Source: Gp1-AA122 sp036378535
Lineage (GTDB): Bacteria > Acidobacteriota > Terriglobia > Terriglobales > Acidobacteriaceae
Length of the DNA stretch: 64,000 nt
NCBI GenBank assembly: GCA_036378535.1
Contig: DASUWH010000010.1
Coordinates: 1-64,000 of the forward strand
Direction: 5' to 3'
In this document: positions 34,986 through 43,741 of the stretch, one piece after another
Numbering within the stretch: the stretch's first letter is position 1
Layout of the letters: each line of letters begins with the position of its first letter
Notes under the pieces: model-generated
Told to the model about the DNA's origin: nothing
Database searches by the model: none
What the model saw: only the letters and a program-made list of their open reading frames with translations
Program-made: the position numbers and the translations under genes

Positions 34986-36158
34986 GTGGTAATGGCAGGC
35001 TGCACATCGCCAGTTCTGAGCGATCCAACACTGCTGACCGAAATTCGGCAGTATGGAAAGTTCGATACTACAGGGTGTTATCAGTGTGGCAGTTGCACTG
35101 TCTCCTGTGAACTGGTCACGGATTCAGCCAGCTTTCCCCGAAAAAGTATCCGCTATGCTCTCTTCGGACTGCGAGCGCCGCTTTTGGGCAGCCTCGAATC
35201 GTGGATCTGCGAGGACTGCGGTGATTGTTCCCTTCTGTGCCCACGCCAGGCCGAGCCCAGGATTTCCATGGTCACCCTGCGACGCTTCCTGAGCGGTCAG
35301 TACGACTGGACGGGTATCGCGCCCAGGCTCCTGCGATCCAAAGCCTGGTATTTAGGTTCGTTAATTGGCGCTGCGGTTCTCACGCTACTGCTAATCGTCG
35401 GCTATCACTTGTGGTATGTGGGAATGGCTGCCTCGGACTTTGCTACGCCCCTCGGGGTCGAGCACATGTTCCCCCGAATGACGTACTACACACTCACAGT
35501 GATACTTCTGCCCGTGCTGCTACTGCTATCCCGTGTGGCACGCATCTGGCGGCTTACGATGACCGGCCAAGACCGGCGCAGAATCCCGATCTCCGCATAT
35601 GTTCTGGAAGCTTGGGTTTACCTGTATCAATCGGTTACCGAGTCGTTGATGCATAAGTGCCCGGAGCACCGGCGATGGCTGGGACATTTGATGTTGGCTC
35701 TCGGGACTCTCACTATGCTGACGGTCAAGGTATTCGGCCTACGGTGGTTTCAGACCGACAATATCTACGCTTTCTACCATCCGCAGCGATTAGTGGGCTA
35801 TGCAGCCAGCGCTCTGATTCTCTATGGAATCGGCGACATTCTAGTTGGCAGGCTTCTCGCGCGCCGAGAAATCTACAAGGAAACCCGATTCCAGGATCTG
35901 GTCTTTCCCCTCCTGCTTCTATTCACGGTACTCAGCGGGCTAGCTAGCCATGTCTGCCGTTATGGCGGTTTCGCGCTTACCTCACATTTCGCTTATGCGG
36001 TGCACATCATCATTGCAACACCTATGCTGGTGGTCGAGATGGCGTTTGGCAAGTGGGCGCACATGATCTATCGCCCAGTGGCGTTGTACTTCCACGCGGT
36101 CAAGCAGCGGGCGGAACAGAAGGCTCCGGTCGAGGAGGGCGTTGGATATGCTGTCTGA
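34986..36158 (+). CDS. QmoC-like subunit: HdrC Fe-S domain fused to membrane cytochrome b-like domain
   Basis: Residues about 25-100 hold two ferredoxin-type 4Fe-4S motifs, CYQCGSCTVSC and CEDCGDCSLLCP, as in HdrC. Residues about 120-375 form about six transmembrane helices with several His (for example YHLWYV, HFAYAVHIIIATPM) that may bind heme b. This HdrC-HdrE fusion and the length of 390 match QmoC, the quinone-interacting subunit of the Qmo complex. It would link the soluble complex to the menaquinone pool. The frame opens at 34986; ATG at 34992 is an alternative. It overlaps the next gene. Confidence 0.85.
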   Translation: MVMAGCTSPVLSDPTLLTEIRQYGKFDTTGCYQCGSCTVSCELVTDSASFPRKSIRYALFGLRAPLLGSLESWICEDCGDCSLLCPRQAEPRISMVTLRRFLSGQYDWTGIAPRLLRSKAWYLGSLIGAAVLTLLLIVGYHLWYVGMAASDFATPLGVEHMFPRMTYYTLTVILLPVLLLLSRVARIWRLTMTGQDRRRIPISAYVLEAWVYLYQSVTESLMHKCPEHRRWLGHLMLALGTLTMLTVKVFGLRWFQTDNIYAFYHPQRLVGYAASALILYGIGDILVGRLLARREIYKETRFQDLVFPLLLLFTVLSGLASHVCRYGGFALTSHFAYAVHIIIATPMLVVEMAFGKWAHMIYRPVALYFHAVKQRAEQKAPVEEGVGYAV

Positions 36159-37035
36159 GGGTTCGCAGTCTCGTCCAGTAGGCGCTGCCCTGGTAGTCGG
36201 CGGTGGTATTGGCGGCATGCAGGCAGCCCTGGATTTGGCGGGCGCCGGCATCAAGGTCTATCTCGCCGAGAGCAAACCGGCCGTGGGCGGGGTCATGTCT
36301 CAGTTGGACAAAACCTTCCCGACGAATGATTGCGCCATGTGCACCATGGCCCCTCGACTGGTGGAGATCGGCCGCAACCAGGACATCCAGATTCTCAGCT
36401 TAAGCGAGGTTCAACGGGTCCAAGGGCATCCTGGGAATTTCGCGGTCACGCTCAAGAAGCGACCGCGTTTCGTAGACGAAGCCAAATGCACGGGCTGTGG
36501 TTCCTGCGTGACGAGTTGTCCCACTCGTAACGCGGTTCAACCGGTTGAGGTGCCGAGGGCCGAGCTCGAGCTTTCCATCCGCGAGAAGGTTGGAGCCGTC
36601 ATTGCTCGGAGCAGAAACCGCCAGGGCCCGCTGATGCCCATCCTGCAGGAAGTAAACGCAGCCCTCAACTATTTCCCCGAGGGCGTGTTGCAGTACATCT
36701 CCGAGGAGACGGGCTATCCGCTGACCCACATCTATCGCATAGCGACGTTTTACAGCGCTTTCAGCGTCGTGCCGAGAGGGAAATACGTCATCAACGTGTG
36801 CATGGGTACGACCTGCTACGTGCGCGGAAGCGAGCGCTTGATGGAGAAGATCAGCGACATGCTTACGATCAAGCCGGATGGGACCACGCCTGATCTGAAG
36901 TTCACGCTCAAGAGCGTGCGTTGCATTGGATGCTGCGGTCTGGCCCCGGCCCTCACCGTAGGCAGTGAGGTCTACGGAAAGCTTACGCGTCAGCAGATTC
37001 CGGAAATTGTCCGGAAATATCAAGGGGCGGCGTAA
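36148..37035 (+). CDS. Fusion of HdrA N-terminal half with NuoE
   Basis: Residues 1-130 are the first half of HdrA: flavin motif VVGGGIGGMQAALDLAGAG, then VGGVMSQLDKTFPTNDCAMC and the 4Fe-4S motif CTGCGSCVTSCP. The rest of HdrA is missing; instead residues about 140-290 are a NuoE/HoxE thioredoxin-like 2Fe-2S domain (VLQYISEETGYPLTHIYRIATFYSAF; ligands in CMGTTC and CIGCCG). The missing HdrA half appears in the 1088-residue protein downstream. The ATG at 36148 behind GGAGGG is preferred over TTG at 36142. Expected to pair with the next gene (NuoF). Confidence 0.85.
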   Translation: MLSEGSQSRPVGAALVVGGGIGGMQAALDLAGAGIKVYLAESKPAVGGVMSQLDKTFPTNDCAMCTMAPRLVEIGRNQDIQILSLSEVQRVQGHPGNFAVTLKKRPRFVDEAKCTGCGSCVTSCPTRNAVQPVEVPRAELELSIREKVGAVIARSRNRQGPLMPILQEVNAALNYFPEGVLQYISEETGYPLTHIYRIATFYSAFSVVPRGKYVINVCMGTTCYVRGSERLMEKISDMLTIKPDGTTPDLKFTLKSVRCIGCCGLAPALTVGSEVYGKLTRQQIPEIVRKYQGAA

Positions 37036-37036
37036 T

Positions 37037-39058
37037 ATGCCGAGACTCACGATTGAGGAGCTTGCTATCGAGCGCGAAGTTGCCCGCAGCCGCGTGGTGC
37101 TGCGCGAAGGCATTTTCGAAACCCGATCGCCTGTACCGACTACAAGTGAGATACCCCTGTCAGCGCGCCGGGTTGAGTTAATGACTTGCTGCGGCACCGG
37201 CTGTGTCGCAGGGGGCGCATTTCGGATCAAAGAAGCTCTCGAGTTAGAAATTCAGAAACACAGATTGCAAGATACGGTGTCCGTTGTGCCGACTGGCTGC
37301 AATGGCTTCTGCGGCCAAGGGCCGCTGCTGGTGGTGATGCCCGAAGGAATTTTCTACGGCGGACTCAAACCCGAGAATGTCCCCATGCTGGTCGAGGAGC
37401 ACCTGGTTAAGGGCAATGCCGTCAAGAAATTCATGTTCGTGTCACCTGAGACAAAAGAGGTAATTCCCCACCTGTCCGATATTCCCTTTTTCAAGAAGCA
37501 AATGCCTCTGGTGCTCAGAAACAAAGGGATTGTTGATCCTGAGAAGATCGAGGATTACATCGCGAGAGACGGGTACTTAGCGCTTGAGAGGGTTTTGACT
37601 ACGCTGACCCCGCAGAACGTCATCGATGAGATCACGCGCTCGGGGTTGCGGGGAAGGGGCGGCGCGGGGTTCCCAACCGGGACAAAGTGGAAAGTGTGCC
37701 GGGGCGAGAAGAAGATACCGAAGTATATCGTCGGAAATTGTGATGAAGGGGATCCGGGAGCGTACATGGACCGCAGTCTCCTGGAATCGGATCCTCATTC
37801 CCTCGTCGAAGGCATAACCATCGCTGCCTATGCCATTGGGGCATCTCAGGGTTTCATTTATGTTCGTACCGAATATCCCCTCGCCATTCAACGCCTGCGT
37901 GGTGCGATCAACAAGGCTAGTGAGTATGGGCTGCTGGGAGAAAGGATGCTCGGGTCCTGCTTCAGTTTCAACCTTGAGATTCGTGAAGGTTCGGGTGCTT
38001 TCGTCTGCGGCGAAGAAACCTCGCTGATTCATTCAATCGAGGGCAACAGCCCCGAGCCGCGACAACGGCCACCTTTTCCGGCGCAGTCGGGACTCTGGGG
38101 TTGCCCTACGGTTATCAACAACGTCGAAACCTTGGCGGACGTCCCCCTCATTATCAACCATGGCGCGGAGTGGTATTCCAGTATCGGCACGGCCACCAGC
38201 AAGGGAACCAAGATCTTTTCGCTGGTGGGCAAGATCAACAACACCGGGTTGATAGAAGTTCCGATGGGAATCACCTTGCGCGAGATCATTCATGACATCG
38301 GTGGTGGGATCCCCGGCAAGAAGCAATTCAAGGCTGTGCAGACGGGAGGCCCTTCGGGCGGTTGCATTCCCTCCAGCCTCATCGATCTTCCCATCGACTA
38401 CGAGAGTCTGAAGGAAGCGGGCTCGATGATGGGGTCAGGCGGCATGATTGTCATGGATGAAGACACCTGCATGGTGGATGTGTCGAAGTTCTTCATCCAG
38501 TTCACCAACGACGAATCCTGCGGAAAATGCAGCGCCTGCCGCGATGGGAGTGCCGCCCTGCTGGAAGTACTGACCAGAATCTCCGCCGGAGAAGGGCGTG
38601 AAGGCGACCTCGAGTTCCTCGAAGAACTGGGACAAGCTATCAAGGACGCGTCCATGTGCGGGCTCGGGCAAACGCTGCCAAACCCGGTCTTGTCCACACT
38701 TCGATACTTTCGAGATGAATACGCTGCCCACATAGCGGACAAGAGCTGCCCGGCAAAGGTTTGTAAGCCTCTCATCAAGTATTACATCGATCCCGATAAG
38801 TGCCCGGGTTGCACCTTGTGTCTGAAGAATTGCCCTGCCGGGGCGGTCAAAGGAGAAACCAAGCACGTTCACGTGATTGATCAGTCGGTCTGCACCAAGT
38901 GCGGCGAGTGCTTCGAAATCTGTCCGCCGAAGGTGCAGGCTGTGGTCAAACTTTCGGGCGTCGAGGCGCGGGAACTCAAGTCGCTTCCGGCTCCGGTTCC
39001 GGTGAAGGAATGGAAGGCGCAGCGCGCGCTAGAAACGGCAACTCAAGCAAGGCAGTAG
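37037..39058 (+). CDS. NuoF/HoxF-like NAD(H)-binding flavoprotein with extra ferredoxin domain
   Basis: The 673-residue protein contains an N-terminal thioredoxin-like 2Fe-2S domain (CCGTGC and CNGFCG), the FMN/NADH domain (GRGGAGFPTGTKW, GNCDEGDPGAYMDR), an SLBB region, the NuoF 4Fe-4S motif (ESCGKCSACRDG with distal CGLGQTLPNP) and a C-terminal pair of 4Fe-4S motifs (CPGCTLCLKNCP, CTKCGECFEICP). This is the layout of the NAD-module in HndC, HydB and other bifurcating hydrogenases. It exchanges electrons with NAD(H). It starts 1 bp after the HdrA-NuoE stop codon. Confidence 0.92.
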   Translation: MPRLTIEELAIEREVARSRVVLREGIFETRSPVPTTSEIPLSARRVELMTCCGTGCVAGGAFRIKEALELEIQKHRLQDTVSVVPTGCNGFCGQGPLLVVMPEGIFYGGLKPENVPMLVEEHLVKGNAVKKFMFVSPETKEVIPHLSDIPFFKKQMPLVLRNKGIVDPEKIEDYIARDGYLALERVLTTLTPQNVIDEITRSGLRGRGGAGFPTGTKWKVCRGEKKIPKYIVGNCDEGDPGAYMDRSLLESDPHSLVEGITIAAYAIGASQGFIYVRTEYPLAIQRLRGAINKASEYGLLGERMLGSCFSFNLEIREGSGAFVCGEETSLIHSIEGNSPEPRQRPPFPAQSGLWGCPTVINNVETLADVPLIINHGAEWYSSIGTATSKGTKIFSLVGKINNTGLIEVPMGITLREIIHDIGGGIPGKKQFKAVQTGGPSGGCIPSSLIDLPIDYESLKEAGSMMGSGGMIVMDEDTCMVDVSKFFIQFTNDESCGKCSACRDGSAALLEVLTRISAGEGREGDLEFLEELGQAIKDASMCGLGQTLPNPVLSTLRYFRDEYAAHIADKSCPAKVCKPLIKYYIDPDKCPGCTLCLKNCPAGAVKGETKHVHVIDQSVCTKCGECFEICPPKVQAVVKLSGVEARELKSLPAPVPVKEWKAQRALETATQARQ

Positions 39059-39070
39059 GGGAACCAGGAA

Positions 39071-42000
39071 ATGCCCAGGCTCACGATCAACAACACGGTG
39101 GTAGAGGTTGCGGAGGGAACGAAACTCCTTGAGGCTATCGAAAAAGCCGGGGTCAAGATTCCGACCCTCTGCCACCACAAGGCGCTGACGCCGTACGGCG
39201 CGTGCCGCCTGTGCATCGTTGAGGTGCAAGCCCCGGGCAGGCCGGCGACGGTTCAGGCGGCCTGCTCGTACCCCGCTTTGGACGGAATCAGTGCCCTGAC
39301 CCACAGTGACCGGGTGACGAAAGCGCGCCGCATCGTCGCCGAGCTACTGCTGGCCCGGGCCCCTAATGCTGACGTTGTAAAGCGCGTCGCTGCGGAACTG
39401 GGAGTCCGCGACACACGGATCAATAAGAAGAACGATGACTGTATCTATTGCGGCCTGTGTGTGCGCATGTGTGAGGAGAGGATGGGAAGGGCCGCCATCG
39501 GCTTCTCCGGCAGGGGACCAGGGAAGAAGCTCGAGCCGCCTTTCGGCAAACACAATCCGGCGTGTTGGACCTGCGGAGCCTGCAATTTCATTTGTCCTAC
39601 CGAGAAGCAGGTGGCCTCCCTGACTAGCGCCAAATCTTTTCTACCTATCCCCAACACGCACAACATGGGGCTGGACACGAGGCCCGCCGCTTATATTCCA
39701 TACCCCCAGGCGGTACCCAATAAAGCCGTGATTGATAGCGGCGCCTGCATCCATTTGAACTATGGAAGCTGCGGAATCTGCCAGGAGGTGTGCGAGGCCA
39801 AGGCCATTGATTTCGAACAGCAGCCGTCAACCGTTGAGCTCAGAGTAGGATCCATTGTTCTGGCTCCGGGTTACGAAACCTTTGATGCCGGAAGCAGGAA
39901 GGAATTGGGATACGGCCGCTTCCCGAATGTAATCACTGCCCTGGAGTTCGAGCGAATCATGTCGGCATCAGGGCCGTACTCCGGGCGCGTACTGCGGCCG
40001 AGCGACGGGCACACACCTAAGCGGATCGCCTTCATTCAATGCGTCGGGTCACGAGACTCCCAGAGGGACTACTGCTCGTCCGTCTGCTGCATGTATGCCA
40101 CGAAGGAAGCCCTACTCGCCAAGGAGCATGTAGGCGAAGATCTTCAGTGCGACATATTCTTCATGGACATGCGTGCCTTCAGCAAGGGCTTCGAGCAGTA
40201 CTTCCGCCGGGCCGAAGAACTGGGGGTCAAGTACATTCGCTGCCGCGTTCCGCTGATTGAAGAGATCGCCGGCACCAGAAACTTGCGTATCAAGTACGTG
40301 GCAGAAAATGACCGCAAGGTCGCGCAGGAATACGACCTGGTAATTCTGTCGGTGGGCATGCAGGCGCCGAAAGACGTCAAGTCGATCGCGGAACGTTTCG
40401 GTATCGCACTCGACGGGTTCAATTTTTGCAAAACATCAGTGTTCAACCCGGCGCAGTCGTCGCGGGAAGGGATTTATGTGGCAGGCCCGTTCGCCGGCCC
40501 GAAGGATATTCCGGAAACGGTCATGCAGGCGTCGGCGGCGGCGGCGCAGGTAGTCTCGCTGCTGAAGGACAGTCGCGGCGCGCTAATCACTCCCAAGCAA
40601 TACCCGGCCGAGAGGAGCGTGCTTGGGGAGGAGCCTCGCATCGGCGTCTTTGTCTGTCATTGCGGGACGAACATTGCGGGAGTGGTCAATGTACCCGCGC
40701 TGGTGGAGTACGCCAAGACGCTGCCTAACGTTGTGTATGTGGAGAACAATCTTTATACGTGCTCTAACGACACGCAAGAACGGATCAAGGAAAAGATCAA
40801 CGAGCACCGTCTGAATCGGGTCGTGGTCGCCTCCTGCACGCCGCGCACTCACGAAGCTCTATTCAGAAATACCCTCCGCGAGATCGGACTGAATCCCTAT
40901 CTGTTTGAGATGGCGAACATCCGGGATCAGTGTTCGTGGGTTCACATGCATGAACCGGAAGCGGCCACGGAGAAATCGAAGGACCTGGTGCGAATGGCGG
41001 TTGCCAAGGCCCATCTTCTGGAGTCCCTCTCCCGCCGGTCCATCAGGATCAACAAATCTGCACTGATCATCGGCGGCGGGCTGGCGGGAATGACTGCGGC
41101 CCTGGCTATTGCCGACCAGGGGTTTGATGCCTACCTGGTAGAAAAAGAGAATGAACTCGGTGGCAACCTGAGGCACATCCACTACCTACTCAACGGCGAG
41201 AGGCCGCAGGAAGAGCTGGCGCGCCTGAAAGAGAAGATCCATCAGAACGACAGGATCCATTTGTTTACAGGCGCAGCCGTTGCCGGAATCGAAGGCAGCA
41301 TCGGCAATTTCCGGACAAAGATTTCAGCCAACGGCCATTCTGCCGAAGTACCTCACGGCGTCATTATTGTTGCCACCGGCGGCCAGGAATACACCCCGAA
41401 AGAGTACCTCTACGGACAAGCAGAGGACGTACTGACTCAGCGGCAACTCGAGGAACGGCTCGCCTCAAAGAATGGTTTTGTCGCAAATCAAGAGAAGGGT
41501 TTGCCGAAGACTGTCGTTATGATCCAGTGTGTTGGATCCCGAGATGGGGAGCGGCCCTACTGTTCGCGGGTGTGCTGCGCTGAAGCGATCAAGAATGCGC
41601 TGCGCATTAAAGCTCTCTCGCCGCAAACTCATGTCTACATTCTTTACCGCGATATCCGCACCTATGGGCTAAAAGAAACGTATTACACCCAAGCGCGGCA
41701 GCAGGGCGTCGCCTTCATCCGTTACCAGGAAGATCGCAAGCCCGAGGTCGCGGTCAATGGTCACGGCCTTCAGGTGTCTGTTTTCGACCAGACGCTCGGC
41801 ATGACGATCATGATTCCGGCCGATTTGGTGGTGTTGTCGGCAGGCATTCAGCCACATGAGGACAGCCGCCAACTCGCCCAACTTCTCAAAGTGCCATTAA
41901 ACAGCGAAGGTTTTTTCCTCGAAGCTCATATGAAGTTGCGGCCGGTGGATTTCATGACCGATGGCGTGTTTCTCTGTGGTCTGGCTCATTCCCCGAAGTC

Positions 42001-42337
42001 CATCGAGGAATCGATCCTGCAGGCGCAAGCAGCCGCGGCCCGGGCCGGCACCATCCTCGCACAAGATTCGATCGAGATGGAGGCCAACATCTCCGAAGTG
42101 GTCGAGGCGAATTGTGACGGGTGCGCTTACTGCGTGGACACTTGTCCTTATAAGGCAATCACACTGCTCGAGTACATGTGGCAAGGGTCGGTCAAGAAAG
42201 TTGTCGAAACCAACGAAGCCATATGCAAGGGTTGTGGCTGTTGCCAAGCCACTTGCCCCAAGAAGGGCGTGCTTATACGGGGATTCACACTGGATCAGAT
42301 CCAAGCCCAGATCCATGCGGCGTTGGGAGTGGCGTAA
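39071..42337 (+). CDS. hdrA: NuoG N-domain fused to partial HdrA and complete HdrA
   Basis: This 1088-residue giant has three parts. Residues 1-210: NuoG-like N-domain with 2Fe-2S ligands (LCHHKALTPYGACRLCIVEV), and two 4Fe-4S motifs (CIYCGLCVRMC, CWTCGACNFICP). Residues about 215-500: the C-terminal half of HdrA (CIHLNYGSCGICQEVC, FIQCVGSRDSQRDYCSSVCC, GIYVAGPF). Residues about 515-1088: a full HdrA with VCHCGTNIAGVV, FAD motif IIGGGLAGMTAAL, IQCVGSRDGERPYCSRVCC and two C-terminal 4Fe-4S motifs (CDGCAYCVDTCP, CKGCGCCQATCP). HdrA is the flavin site of electron bifurcation. Together with the previous fusion there are two HdrA flavin sites. It overlaps mvhD by one base. Confidence 0.88.
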   Translation: MPRLTINNTVVEVAEGTKLLEAIEKAGVKIPTLCHHKALTPYGACRLCIVEVQAPGRPATVQAACSYPALDGISALTHSDRVTKARRIVAELLLARAPNADVVKRVAAELGVRDTRINKKNDDCIYCGLCVRMCEERMGRAAIGFSGRGPGKKLEPPFGKHNPACWTCGACNFICPTEKQVASLTSAKSFLPIPNTHNMGLDTRPAAYIPYPQAVPNKAVIDSGACIHLNYGSCGICQEVCEAKAIDFEQQPSTVELRVGSIVLAPGYETFDAGSRKELGYGRFPNVITALEFERIMSASGPYSGRVLRPSDGHTPKRIAFIQCVGSRDSQRDYCSSVCCMYATKEALLAKEHVGEDLQCDIFFMDMRAFSKGFEQYFRRAEELGVKYIRCRVPLIEEIAGTRNLRIKYVAENDRKVAQEYDLVILSVGMQAPKDVKSIAERFGIALDGFNFCKTSVFNPAQSSREGIYVAGPFAGPKDIPETVMQASAAAAQVVSLLKDSRGALITPKQYPAERSVLGEEPRIGVFVCHCGTNIAGVVNVPALVEYAKTLPNVVYVENNLYTCSNDTQERIKEKINEHRLNRVVVASCTPRTHEALFRNTLREIGLNPYLFEMANIRDQCSWVHMHEPEAATEKSKDLVRMAVAKAHLLESLSRRSIRINKSALIIGGGLAGMTAALAIADQGFDAYLVEKENELGGNLRHIHYLLNGERPQEELARLKEKIHQNDRIHLFTGAAVAGIEGSIGNFRTKISANGHSAEVPHGVIIVATGGQEYTPKEYLYGQAEDVLTQRQLEERLASKNGFVANQEKGLPKTVVMIQCVGSRDGERPYCSRVCCAEAIKNALRIKALSPQTHVYILYRDIRTYGLKETYYTQARQQGVAFIRYQEDRKPEVAVNGHGLQVSVFDQTLGMTIMIPADLVVLSAGIQPHEDSRQLAQLLKVPLNSEGFFLEAHMKLRPVDFMTDGVFLCGLAHSPKSIEESILQAQAAAARAGTILAQDSIEMEANISEVVEANCDGCAYCVDTCPYKAITLLEYMWQGSVKKVVETNEAICKGCGCCQATCPKKGVLIRGFTLDQIQAQIHAALGVA

Positions 42338-42753
42338 TGGACGACAGCTTTAATCCCGTGATCATTGCTCTGTGCTGCAACTGGTGCTCGTACACCGGTG
42401 CGGACCTGGCGGGTGTTTCCCGGATCCAGTACCCGCATAACATTCGCATCGTACGTGTCATGTGTTCGGGCATGGTGCACCCCAACCTGGTGATCGACGC
42501 GTTCACCAGCGGAGCGGATGGCGTGCTCATGTGCGGTTGCCATCCCGGAGATTGTCACTATCAGGAGGGCAATTACAAAGCAGAAAAGCGGGCGGAAGCA
42601 ATACGCATGATGCTCGCGGACTTCGGCATTGAAGAAGAGCGCTTTCGGCTGGAATGGGTGTCCGCGGCCGAAGGGGCGAGATTTGCCCACGTGGTGCGGG
42701 AGTTTACCGAGCAAGTTCAGAAGTTAGGCGCCAGCCCGTATAGGACGCAGTAG
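42337..42753 (+). CDS. mvhD: MvhD-like electron-transfer subunit (2Fe-2S)
   Basis: The 138-residue protein matches the MvhD/FrhD family that connects hydrogenase MvhAG to HdrA: LCCNWCSYTGADLAGVSRIQYP at the start, RVMCSGMVHP, and GVLMCGCHPGDCHYQEGN. Cysteines in these places bind a 2Fe-2S cluster. The ATG overlaps the hdrA stop (TAATG), so translation is coupled. Its presence right after HdrA predicts that the hydrogenase feeds or drains the HdrA flavin. Confidence 0.9.
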   Translation: MDDSFNPVIIALCCNWCSYTGADLAGVSRIQYPHNIRIVRVMCSGMVHPNLVIDAFTSGADGVLMCGCHPGDCHYQEGNYKAEKRAEAIRMMLADFGIEEERFRLEWVSAAEGARFAHVVREFTEQVQKLGASPYRTQ

Positions 42754-42811
42754 TAGATGGTGGGACCAAGAACGAAGCAGCACTAATTCAAATTCGGTAG
42801 GGAGGTGCAGC

Positions 42812-43738
42812 ATGGCGGCTCGACTCGCCGAAGAGTGGTTCGCCATATGTGGAGGTTGCGAAGTGACCATCCTCGACATAGGCGAGCCGCTCATTGACGT
42901 ACTAAAGCAGGTAGAAATTGTGCACATGCCAGTCATCATGGATCATAAGCTCTTCGGACAAACTGGCGAAAACACAGAAATGGACATTCCGGCGGCTGAT
43001 GTCGGACTCGTATCCGGCGGAATCCGCAGCGAAGAGCACAAGAAACTAGCGCTGGAGATGCGCAAGAAATGCAAGACCCTAATTGCCCTGGGTTCGTGCG
43101 CCTGCTTTGGCGGAGTACCGGCGTTGGCCAACCAATTCAGCACCGAAGAGATGCTGGAGAAGGTCTATCGCGGCAGCAAGACCACTGAGAAAGACGGCAT
43201 ACCGCACGAGCAGATTCCCGCGATGACGGACCGAGTTTATGCCCTACACGAAGTCGTGAAAGTGGACGCATATCTGCCCGGATGTCCAACTACGCCAGAG
43301 ATGGTGGCGAATGCACTGATCTCTCTATTGGAAGGAAAACCCCTGCCAGCGCTGGCTACAAAAAGCGTCTGCGACGAGTGTCCGACCAAACGGGAGAAAA
43401 AGGCAGTATCCACAATCAAGCGTCGCTTCGAGTCCCCGGAATTCAAGCCGGGCGCGCCGCTGAGCGAAATGCGCTGCCTGATGGAGCAGGGTTTCCTGTG
43501 CCTCGGTCCAGCAACGCGCGCCGGTTGTGGTGGCAGCGATGGCGTGCCGCGCTGCATCCGCGCCTACATGCCATGTGAGGGTTGCTTTGGTCCAATGTCC
43601 GACAAGGCCAATCCCATGGTGGATATGATGGGCGCTCTCTCTTCAATCGGGCTCGATCCCAAGCAGATTCCGGATCGCGCTGCGACCTTCAACCGTTTTG
43701 CCGGCGCTGGCCGTCTGCGGCCGACGCCCCGGAGGTGA
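42812..43738 (+). CDS. mvhG: [NiFe]-hydrogenase small subunit, MvhG type
   Basis: The 308-residue protein has proximal-cluster ligands in WFAICGGCEVTILD, IALGSCACFGG and YLPGCPTTPE, and C-terminal cluster ligands in CDECP, CLMEQGFLCLGPATRAGCGG and CEGCFGPM. No Tat signal is present, so the enzyme is cytoplasmic, as expected of group 3 hydrogenases. It follows mvhD by 58 bp with GGGAGGTG before the ATG, and carries electrons from the Ni-Fe site to MvhD. Confidence 0.9.
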   Translation: MAARLAEEWFAICGGCEVTILDIGEPLIDVLKQVEIVHMPVIMDHKLFGQTGENTEMDIPAADVGLVSGGIRSEEHKKLALEMRKKCKTLIALGSCACFGGVPALANQFSTEEMLEKVYRGSKTTEKDGIPHEQIPAMTDRVYALHEVVKVDAYLPGCPTTPEMVANALISLLEGKPLPALATKSVCDECPTKREKKAVSTIKRRFESPEFKPGAPLSEMRCLMEQGFLCLGPATRAGCGGSDGVPRCIRAYMPCEGCFGPMSDKANPMVDMMGALSSIGLDPKQIPDRAATFNRFAGAGRLRPTPRR

Positions 43739-43741
43739 TCC

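Noticed and set aside
34986..42337. Ordinary methanogen-type HdrABC-MvhADG
   Set aside because: No HdrB with CCG domains is encoded, and Nuo and QmoC-like parts are added.
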